The position numbers and the translations under genes were made by a program. A stretch of 10,945 nucleotides of DNA from CAIQIA01 sp049317465 (lineage in GTDB: Bacteria > Cyanobacteriota > Cyanobacteriia > PCC-6307 > Cyanobiaceae): positions 1 to 10,945 of the forward strand of contig JBMOIF010000070.1 of NCBI GenBank assembly GCA_049317465.1. The letters run 5' to 3'. Below the pieces are notes generated by a model. It ran no database searches. It was not told the origin of the DNA and worked only from the letters and a program-made list of their open reading frames with translations. Shown here one piece after another: positions 6,135 to 10,945 of this stretch (within the stretch, counting starts at the first letter, position 1; each line of letters begins with the position of its first letter).

Positions 6135-7083
6135 CCAGTGGCACGCCCGCGGCCTGCAGCAGGTGCCGGTCGGCCTGCACCGAGGGGTTCGCCGTGGTCA
6201 GGAGCGTGTCGCCGTAGAAGATCGAGTCAGCGCCGGCGAGCAGGCAGAGAATCTGCGCCTCCTGGCTCAGCTGCTCGCGGCCGGCACTGAGCCGCACCCG
6301 GCTGGTGGGCATCAGGATGCGGGCGGCCGCCACCATCCGCACCAGCTCGAGGGGATCGACCGGTGGCCGCCCTTCGAGCGGAGTGCCTGGCACGGCCACC
6401 AGGGCATTGACGGGCACGCTCTCGGGATGGGGATCGAGGCAGGCCAGCACCTGCAGCAGCGCCGCCCGGTCCCGCAGGCTCTCGCCCATGCCGATGATGC
6501 CGCCGCAGCACAGCCCCAGCCCGGCGCGGCGGGCCCGTTGAAGGGTCTCGAGCCGCTCCTCGTACCGGCGGGTGCTGACGATGGCGTCGTAATGATCCGG
6601 CCCGGTGTCGAGGTTGTGGTTGTAGGCCGTGAGACCTGCCTCGGCCAGACGGCGGGCCTGGTCATCGCTGAGCATCCCTGCAGTGACGCAGGCCTCCAGA
6701 CCCAGGTCCCGCACCCCCCGCACCATGGCGAGCATCGCCTCGAAGGCAGCGCCGTCGCGGATCTCGCGCCAGGCCCAGCCCATGCAGAACCGCTCAGCCC
6801 CGGCGGCACGGGCGGCGCGGGCCCGTTCGAGCACCCCCTCCACATCCAGCTGCAGGTCGGCACGACCCGTCACATCACTGCCGTGGTGGATCGACTGGGG
6901 ACAGTAGGCACAGTCCTCCTCGCAGCCGCCGGTGCGCACGCTCAGCAGCGAGGCCAGCTGCACCCGATGGCCGGGATTGTGGGCGCGGCTCACCGCCTGG
7001 GCCTCCCAGAGCAGGTCGAGCAGGGGCCGCTGCAGCAGCGCCTCGATCTCATCGAGGCCCCAGTCGTGGCGCTGGTCAGGCAT
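6094..7083 (-). CDS. bioB: Biotin synthase
   Basis: Radical-SAM enzyme that inserts sulfur into dethiobiotin in the last step of biotin synthesis. The 329 residues carry the 4Fe-4S/SAM motif CEEDCAYC (Cys54, Cys58, Cys61), with YCPQS following. Ligands of the sulfur-donating 2Fe-2S cluster are at Cys100 (RFCMGWAWR), Cys132 (ACVTAGML), Cys192 (LCCGGIIGMGE) and Arg264 (SRVRLSAGR), matching E. coli Cys97/128/188 and Arg260. NHNLDTGPDHY at about 155-165 is the substrate/SAM region. It starts 27 bases after the uppS stop with no clear Shine-Dalgarno. Its 3' end overlaps the GNAT-like gene by 41 bases. No other biotin genes are visible. SufE, which feeds cluster assembly, lies further down the same strand. 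Confidence 0.97.
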   Translation of the reverse strand: MPDQRHDWGLDEIEALLQRPLLDLLWEAQAVSRAHNPGHRVQLASLLSVRTGGCEEDCAYCPQSIHHGSDVTGRADLQLDVEGVLERARAARAAGAERFCMGWAWREIRDGAAFEAMLAMVRGVRDLGLEACVTAGMLSDDQARRLAEAGLTAYNHNLDTGPDHYDAIVSTRRYEERLETLQRARRAGLGLCCGGIIGMGESLRDRAALLQVLACLDPHPESVPVNALVAVPGTPLEGRPPVDPLELVRMVAAARILMPTSRVRLSAGREQLSQEAQILCLLAGADSIFYGDTLLTTANPSVQADRHLLQAAGVPLDAPAPDPLAAGRA

Positions 7084-7110
7084 CGGCGGCAGGGGGCGGC
7101 TGGGAAGGAT

Positions 7111-7887
7111 TTAGCTCAGCACCGGCTCCACGCCGCCGAAGCGGCGCTGACGGCGCTGATAATCGCGCAGGGCCTCGGCCAGGGCCTCCGGGCCGAAGTC
7201 GGGCCACAACACATCGGTGATGTGCAGCTCGGCATAGGCCAGCTGCCAGAGCAGAAAGTTGCTGAGGCGGTACTCGCCGCTGGTGCGGATCAGCAGGTCG
7301 GGGTCGGGCTCACCGGCCGTGTGCAGGGCAGCCGCAAATCGGGCTTCATCGATGGCCTCGGGGGTGAGGGTGCCCGCCTGCACCTGACGGGCCAGCTCGC
7401 GGGCGGCATGCACCAGCTCCCGGCGACCCCCGTAGTTGGTGCAGACGTTGAAGCGGATGCCCTCGTTGGCGGCCGTGCGGGCCGTGGCCTGGGCGATGAG
7501 GGTCTGGAGCCCGGGAGGCAGGGCCTCCAGATCGCCGAGAAAGCGGATGCGCACCCCCTCCCGGTCGAGTCCCTCCAGCTCCCGGGCCAGCACTCTCTCG
7601 AAGAGCGCCATCAGGAAGGCCACCTCATCCCCCGGACGGCTCCAGTTCTCGGTCGAAAAGGCGTAGGCCGTCAGCGCGGCGATGCCCCAGTCGCTGCAGC
7701 GCCGCAGGGTCGCCTTGAGGGTCTCGACCCCCCGCCGGTGCCCCATCACCCTCGGCAGGCCCCGCTGGCGGGCCCAGCGGCCGTTGCCGTCCATGATCAC
7801 GGCCACGTGCGACGGCAGCCGTTCCGGATCAAGGTCCGGCGGCAGGGCCACGTCGGCGGCCAGTCCAGCCAGCTGAGGCCGCCTCAT
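7111..7887 (-). CDS. uppS: Isoprenyl transferase (undecaprenyl diphosphate synthase)
   Basis: Cis-prenyltransferase that extends farnesyl diphosphate with IPP to make the C55 carrier lipid used for peptidoglycan and surface polysaccharide export; a cytoplasmic, membrane-associated enzyme. The 258-residue length fits. Motifs: HVAVIMDGNGRWA at 27-39 with the catalytic Asp33, MGHRRGVE at 48-55, AFSTENW at 76-82, FNVCTNYGGRREL at 146-158, and the diphosphate/IPP-binding RTSGEYRLSNFLLWQ at 201-215. The first about 20 residues are a variable leader. The ATG overlaps the cdaA TGA as ATGA, so translation is likely coupled to cdaA. Its product serves the same cell-wall pathway as lysine/diaminopimelate metabolism two genes upstream. 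Confidence 0.97.
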   Translation of the reverse strand: MRRPQLAGLAADVALPPDLDPERLPSHVAVIMDGNGRWARQRGLPRVMGHRRGVETLKATLRRCSDWGIAALTAYAFSTENWSRPGDEVAFLMALFERVLARELEGLDREGVRIRFLGDLEALPPGLQTLIAQATARTAANEGIRFNVCTNYGGRRELVHAARELARQVQAGTLTPEAIDEARFAAALHTAGEPDPDLLIRTSGEYRLSNFLLWQLAYAELHITDVLWPDFGPEALAEALRDYQRRQRRFGGVEPVLS

Positions 7888-8732
7888 GGACGTGGGGGAG
7901 GGGACGGTTCGGCGGCGCCTTCGCTGCCGGCCAGGGATCGAGGCAGCGTACGTGCCGGACGCCGGCGACGGTCTGGGGTGGCCTGGATCAGGGCTTCATT
8001 GAGCAGTTCCCGCAGCCGCTGGTTGGTGATCGGCTTCTCCAGACGGCCCTGGCGCCCTAGAGAGATGGTGCCCGTCTCTTCCGACACCACCACCGCCAGG
8101 CAGTGCTCGAAGCGCTCGGTGAGCCCGAGGGCGGCAAGGTGACGGGTGCCGTGGCGGGTCGAGCTCTCGCGCGACAGGGGAAGGATCACGCCGGCGGCGG
8201 CGATGCGGTTGGACTGAATCAGCACCGCCCCATCGTGGAGCGGCGTCTCGGACGAGAAGAGGTTCAGCAGCAGATCCACCGACAGAAGGGCGTCGATCCG
8301 CACACCGGGATTGAGAAAATCCTCGGGGCGCAGGTCGCTGCCCAGGTCGAGGACGATCAGACCACCGCAGCGGCGCTTGGAGAGCTGACCGGCGGTGTCG
8401 GCCAGGATCTCGACCGTGCCCGCATCCTGACGGTCGGGACGGCGGCTGGCCAGCAGCACATCGAACCGCCCGGTGCCGAGCAGTTCCATCAGTCGCCGCA
8501 GCTCCCCCTGCAGGAGGATCGCCAGCGCCAGCCCGCACACCAGCACCAGCGCGTCGAGCAGCTTGCTGGTGAGGGGCAGATCGACATACCGCTGCACCAT
8601 CCAGGCGGTGGCCACAAGCAGCAGGTAGCCCCGCAGCAGCCAGAGGATCCGGGGTTCACTGACGCGCCCGAGAAGCAGGACCCCGAACCCGGCGGCACAG
8701 GCGAGGTCGAGCAGCAGCCTCAGCCAGAACAA
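7884..8732 (-). CDS. cdaA: Diadenylate cyclase CdaA (DAC/DUF147 domain)
   Basis: Membrane-bound enzyme that condenses two ATP into c-di-AMP, a second messenger for potassium/osmotic and cell-wall homeostasis in bacteria that carry it. The 282 residues give three hydrophobic N-terminal helices (about 5-22, 29-46 and 59-76), a coiled stretch QGELRRLMELLG, then the DAC domain with SETPLHDGAVLI (DGA at 167-169), STRHGTRHLAALGL (GTRH at 195-198) and VVVSEETGTISL at 214-225. The position after RH is Leu199 where the RHR motif usually has Arg. A Pro/Arg-rich tail (about 253-282) is extra. The only in-frame start before the lysA stop is TTG 8732, with AGGGGG 7 bases upstream. It follows lysA by 27 bases and overlaps uppS by ATGA. 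Confidence 0.93.
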   Translation of the reverse strand: MFWLRLLLDLACAAGFGVLLLGRVSEPRILWLLRGYLLLVATAWMVQRYVDLPLTSKLLDALVLVCGLALAILLQGELRRLMELLGTGRFDVLLASRRPDRQDAGTVEILADTAGQLSKRRCGGLIVLDLGSDLRPEDFLNPGVRIDALLSVDLLLNLFSSETPLHDGAVLIQSNRIAAAGVILPLSRESSTRHGTRHLAALGLTERFEHCLAVVVSEETGTISLGRQGRLEKPITNQRLRELLNEALIQATPDRRRRPARTLPRSLAGSEGAAEPSPPPRP

Positions 8733-8739
8733 CGCCCCG

Positions 8740-8745
8740 CCCCCT
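8740..8745 (-). promoter_or_regulatory. Ribosome binding site AGGGGG deciding the TTG start of cdaA
   Basis: Reading the minus strand, AGGGGG lies 7 bases before TTG 8732, inside the 27-base gap after lysA. No ATG or GTG occurs in frame between the lysA stop and this codon, so the site supports TTG initiation. The surrounding G-run makes the match less specific than it looks. Confidence 0.45.
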
Positions 8746-8759
8746 GCACCGCCGTGCCG

Positions 8760-10151
8760 TCACCCTACCGATCGCAGCCGCTCGGGAAGAACGTCGTAGC
8801 GCAGCAACTCGTCCGGACGCTGGCGCCGCTGCACGAGCTCGCTGCGGCCGTCGTGCACCATCACCGTCGCCGGCCGGGGGATGCGGTTGTAGTTCGAGGC
8901 CATCGACGCGTTGTAGGCGCCGGTGGCGAACACCACCAGCACATCCCCGGGGCGGCACTCGGGCAGGGGCAGATCCCGCAGCAGCACATCGCCAGACTCG
9001 CAGTGCTTGCCGGCCAGGGTGACCCGCTCCACCGGCGCAGCGTCGGGACGGTCGGCCAGCACCGCCGTGTAGAGCGACCCGTAGGTGATCGGGCGCGGGT
9101 TGTCGCTCATGCCTCCGTCCACCGACACATAGGTGCTGAAACCGGGAACCGGCTTGCGGCTGCCGATCTGGTAGAGGGTCAGACCGGCGGTGCCGATCAG
9201 CGAACGGCCGGGCTCGCACAGCAGCCGTGGCAGCTGCAGACCACGGGAGCGACAGGCCTCGACCATCGCCGTCGCCACGGCCGCCACCCAGGTGTCGATG
9301 CTCGGGGGATCGTCGGCGGCGGTGTAGCGGATGCCCAGCCCCCCCCCCACATTGAGGTCACCGCAGGGGTGGCCCAGGCCCCGGGCCAGGGCCAGGGCAT
9401 CGGCGAGCACACCGGCCAGGTCGCGGTGGGGCTCGATCTCGAAGATCTGGGAGCCGATGTGGGCGTGCAATCCCTGGAGGCTGGCCCAGCGGCAGCCGGC
9501 CAGATGCTTCAGCACCGGCTCGAGCTGGTCGGGGTCGAATCCGAACTTGCTGTCGAGATGGCCGGTGCGGATGTACTCGTGGGTGTGGCACTCGATGCCC
9601 GGCGTGAAACGCAGCAGCAGCGGCACCGCCTCCGTACGACCGCGGCACAGCTCCGCCAGCAGCTCCAGGTCCCTCCAGTTGTCGACCACCACCGTCACCC
9701 CGTGCTGCAGGGCCAGGGCAAGCTCCTCGGCACTCTTGTTGTTGCCGTGCAGCACGATGCGCTCCGGCGGCATGCCGCCCTCCAGGGCGGTCAGCAGTTC
9801 CCCGGCCGAGACCGCATCCAGGCCGAGCCCCTCCTCGGCCACGACGGCGGTGATCGCCAGGCTGCTGTTGGCCTTGGAGGCATAGAGGGCCAGGGAGGGG
9901 CCCGGGTAATGGCGTTCGAGGGCCTCGCGGTAGGCACGGCACGTGGCCCGCAGGGTGGCCTCATCAAGCACGTAGAGCGGGGTCCCGAACCGCCGGGCCA
10001 GGTCGGACAGACCACAGCCCGCCAGCCGCAGCCTTCCCTCGGGGTCCCGGTCGAGGCTGATGGGCACCAGGTTGCGGTTCGGACTGGAGACGTCCAGGCC
10101 CTCCCCGTTCCAGGGCTGGGGATCCGCGTCCACTGCCGGCAAGGAGGTCAT
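8760..10151 (-). CDS. lysA: Diaminopimelate decarboxylase
   Basis: PLP enzyme converting meso-diaminopimelate to lysine, so it also sets how much DAP remains for peptidoglycan. From ATG 10151 the protein is 463 residues. Motifs: YASKANSSLAI with PLP-lysine Lys93, HAHIGSQIFE at 229-238, the glycine loop NVGGGLGIRY at 267-276, CEPGRSLIGTAG at 312-323, and the active-site CESGDVLL (Cys384) with GAYNASMASNYN at 411-422. The frame continues up to ATG 10217, but that adds 22 residues without family resemblance and runs into the divergent rimI gene. An N-terminal leader of about 20 residues (NPW-type region, then SPNRNLVPISL) precedes the barrel. It is the first gene of the leftward chain, so its promoter should lie at or just inside rimI. 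No Shine-Dalgarno is evident. Confidence 0.95.
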   Translation of the reverse strand: MTSLPAVDADPQPWNGEGLDVSSPNRNLVPISLDRDPEGRLRLAGCGLSDLARRFGTPLYVLDEATLRATCRAYREALERHYPGPSLALYASKANSSLAITAVVAEEGLGLDAVSAGELLTALEGGMPPERIVLHGNNKSAEELALALQHGVTVVVDNWRDLELLAELCRGRTEAVPLLLRFTPGIECHTHEYIRTGHLDSKFGFDPDQLEPVLKHLAGCRWASLQGLHAHIGSQIFEIEPHRDLAGVLADALALARGLGHPCGDLNVGGGLGIRYTAADDPPSIDTWVAAVATAMVEACRSRGLQLPRLLCEPGRSLIGTAGLTLYQIGSRKPVPGFSTYVSVDGGMSDNPRPITYGSLYTAVLADRPDAAPVERVTLAGKHCESGDVLLRDLPLPECRPGDVLVVFATGAYNASMASNYNRIPRPATVMVHDGRSELVQRRQRPDELLRYDVLPERLRSVG

Positions 10152-10152
10152 G
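10141..10152 (+). promoter_or_regulatory. Perfect Shine-Dalgarno octamer next to the head-to-head lysA/rimI start codons
   Basis: AAGGAGGT at 10141-10148, a full match to the anti-Shine-Dalgarno, runs into CATG at 10149-10152. The CATG holds the minus-strand ATG of lysA and a plus-strand ATG in frame with rimI. The spacing to that plus-strand ATG is only 1-2 bases, shorter than usual, and the octamer also encodes Thr-Ser-Leu in lysA, so it may be coincidence. It is the one feature favouring rimI start 10150 over 10174. Confidence 0.3.
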
Positions 10153-10173
10153 GGCGAAGCTGATGCCAGGAAG

Positions 10174-10665
10174 ATGACCAACCATCCTTTCAGGCCTCCG
10201 CCGCTGCGTCCGCTCATCGCTGACGACTGGGAGGCGGCCCTGGCCCTCGACCGCCGCAGCCTCGGGGGCTTCTGGAGCGAGGCCCTCTGGCGCGCCGAAC
10301 TGGGGCGACCGGGGGCCCTGGCCTACGGCCATGGCGACGGCGAGCGGCTGCTGAGCATCGCCTGCGGCTGGGTGGTGATCGACGAACTGCACATCACCGT
10401 GCTGGCCACCGACCCAGACTGGCGGCGGCGGGGACTGGGCCGGGCACTGCTGCAGGCCCTGGCGGCCGCTGCCGTCGGCCGGGGCTGCTCCCGGGCCACC
10501 CTGGAAGTGGCCAGCGGCAACCACGCGGCCCTGGCCCTGTATGCGGCCGCCGGCTTTCGCACGGCGGGGTCTCGTCGCGGTTACTACACCAATGGAGACG
10601 ACGCCCTGATCCAATGGAGTTCACTTCAGGGTGCCGGCGACGGGCTGTGCCCACCCGCCCTTTGA
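10174..10665 (+). CDS. rimI: Ribosomal-protein-alanine N-acetyltransferase (GNAT)
   Basis: GNAT enzyme that acetylates a protein N-terminus with acetyl-CoA, classically alanine 1 of ribosomal protein S18. From ATG 10174 it is 163 residues. The N-terminus LRPLIADDWEAALALD matches the family start, motif A is ATDPDWRRRGLGRALL with the acetyl-CoA loop R84-R-R-G-L-G-R90, and motif B is EVASGNHAALALYAAAGF at 111-128. Glu111 and Tyr123 are 12 residues apart, as the catalytic Glu103 and Tyr115 are in E. coli RimI. The RRGYYTNGDDALIQW C-terminal strand is RimI-like. ATG 10150 is an alternative that adds MGEADARK and has a strong but too-close Shine-Dalgarno. It diverges from lysA with 22 bases between the chosen starts. 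Exact protein substrate is not shown by sequence. Confidence 0.9.
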   Translation: MTNHPFRPPPLRPLIADDWEAALALDRRSLGGFWSEALWRAELGRPGALAYGHGDGERLLSIACGWVVIDELHITVLATDPDWRRRGLGRALLQALAAAAVGRGCSRATLEVASGNHAALALYAAAGFRTAGSRRGYYTNGDDALIQWSSLQGAGDGLCPPAL

Positions 10666-10715
10666 GGTACAGCGGAGATGGGCGGATCACCGCACCATTG
10701 CCATCAGTTTCTCCT

Positions 10716-10769
10716 CAGAAGCGCTGCATGTGCTGTGGTCTTGAAAGCAGCTGCAGCGCAAGGCTTCTG
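10716..10769. repeat. Compound inverted repeat / hairpin upstream of clpC
   Basis: Three nested arms pair: CAGAA (10716-10720) with TTCTG (10765-10769), GCGCTGCA (10721-10728) with TGCAGCGC (10752-10759), and GCTG (10732-10735) with CAGC (10748-10751). That is 17 Watson-Crick pairs interrupted by a 5-base bulge (10760-10764) and a 3-base bulge (10729-10731), closed by a 12-base loop. It is not followed by a T-run on either strand, so it is not a simple terminator. It may be a leader RNA element, a small RNA, a protein-binding site or a factor-dependent 3' end of rimI. Confidence 0.6.
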
Positions 10770-10804
10770 TGTCCCTGAAGCTATTTCCAGAAAGGCCTGA
10801 TTCA

Positions 10805-10818
10805 GCGTCTGCCGACGC
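10805..10818. repeat. Small perfect hairpin in the clpC leader region
   Basis: GCGTC (10805-10809) and GACGC (10814-10818) flank the tetraloop TGCC, 76 bases before the clpC ATG. It is a 5-base-pair stem and could arise by chance, but it lies in the same spacer as the larger compound hairpin. Confidence 0.35.
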
Positions 10819-10894
10819 ACCGCTTCATCCCGGGATCGCACCGACCCTGCCGATCCTGATACCTTGGACCCATCTGCAGGCAGGCACCGCACCC

Positions 10895-10945
10895 ATGTTC
10901 GAGCGGTTTACCGAGAAGGCCATCAAGGTGATCATGCTGGCCCAG
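10895..10945 (+). CDS. clpC: ATP-dependent Clp protease ATPase subunit ClpC, N-terminus only
   Basis: Only 17 residues are visible, MFERFTEKAIKVIMLAQ, which is the start of the Clp N-domain of cyanobacterial ClpC. ClpC is a Hsp100 AAA+ unfoldase that feeds the ClpP/R protease and is essential in studied cyanobacteria. The reading frame is cut by the window end, so AAA+ motifs cannot be checked. The ATG has only a weak GCAGGCAGG-like sequence upstream. The gene is read in the same direction as rimI, after a 229-base spacer, so it probably has its own promoter. Confidence 0.9.
   Translation, partial: MFERFTEKAIKVIMLAQ

Larger units (their letters stand above)
10666..10894 (+). promoter_or_regulatory. 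Intergenic region upstream of clpC, promoter/leader
   Basis: This 229-base spacer is clearly less GC-rich than the genes around it and holds no convincing ORF; a 62-codon minus-strand frame at 10704-10892 lacks any recognisable feature. It should contain the clpC promoter and 5' leader. A weak minus-10-like TGATAC lies at 10857-10862, 32 bases before the ATG, without a matching minus-35, so it is only a candidate. Two stem-loops are annotated separately. No T-run terminator was found after rimI. Confidence 0.5.

Noticed and set aside
5809..8142. 777-codon plus-strand open frame opposite bioB and uppS
   Set aside because: It runs across several well-supported minus-strand genes, its product has no family motifs, and its composition is that of a codon-position shadow.
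8103..10163. 686-codon plus-strand open frame opposite cdaA and lysA
   Set aside because: Same reasoning: it is antisense to two clear enzymes and rich in Gln/His/Gly without any domain.
10152..10217. Upstream extension of lysA giving a signal-peptide-like leader
   Set aside because: The extra 22 residues look hydrophobic by chance, are unlike LysA N-termini, and lie within rimI coding sequence on the other strand.
10704..10892. 62-codon minus-strand frame in the rimI-clpC spacer
   Set aside because: It has no family resemblance or clear ribosome binding site and covers the hairpins and the likely clpC promoter.

Overview
The window looks like core chromosome of a GC-rich unicellular picocyanobacterium of the Cyanobium / Synechococcus type. 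Three things point there. The right-edge gene begins with the cyanobacterial ClpC N-terminus (MFERFTEKAIKVIMLAQ). The LysA, RimI, UppS, CdaA and BioB proteins read like those of picocyanobacteria. One copy of the cyanobacterial palindrome GCGATCGC (HIP1) is present. Codons are very rich in G/C at third positions, so the complementary strands carry long open frames that are not genes. No phage, transposase, CRISPR array, tRNA or rRNA was seen.

Layout: from about 10151 down to base 1 every gene is on the minus strand, tightly packed with gaps of at most about 92 bases and several overlaps. In transcription order they are lysA (diaminopimelate decarboxylase), cdaA (diadenylate cyclase), uppS (undecaprenyl diphosphate synthase), bioB (biotin synthase), a GNAT-like protein of unknown role, a sulfotransferase, ruvC (Holliday junction endonuclease), a 5-formyltetrahydrofolate cyclo-ligase, a possible 62-residue ORF, a secreted single-anchor protein, sufE, hom (homoserine dehydrogenase), a 74-residue protein, and a peptide-type ABC transporter binding lipoprotein cut by the window start. 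Diverging to the right are rimI (ribosomal protein alanine N-acetyltransferase) and, after a 229-base spacer with unusual secondary structure, the first 17 codons of clpC.

How the genes fit together: lysA, uppS and hom connect to aspartate-family amino acids and cell-wall precursors. CdaA makes c-di-AMP, which in other bacteria governs turgor and envelope homeostasis, so lysA-cdaA-uppS reads as an envelope module. BioB and SufE share iron-sulfur/sulfur chemistry. RuvC and the folate enzyme are housekeeping. The sulfotransferase and the SBP are the most accessory-looking members. The overlaps cdaA/uppS (ATGA), sulfotransferase/ruvC (GTGA), bioB/GNAT-like (41 bases) and secreted protein/sufE (26 bases) suggest translational coupling.

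I did not find a convincing new multi-gene system. The points most worth a second look are the compound hairpin upstream of clpC, the lysA/rimI junction where two ATGs lie head to head in one CATG, the altered RHR motif in CdaA, the sulfotransferase set into a housekeeping chain, and the small unknown proteins.
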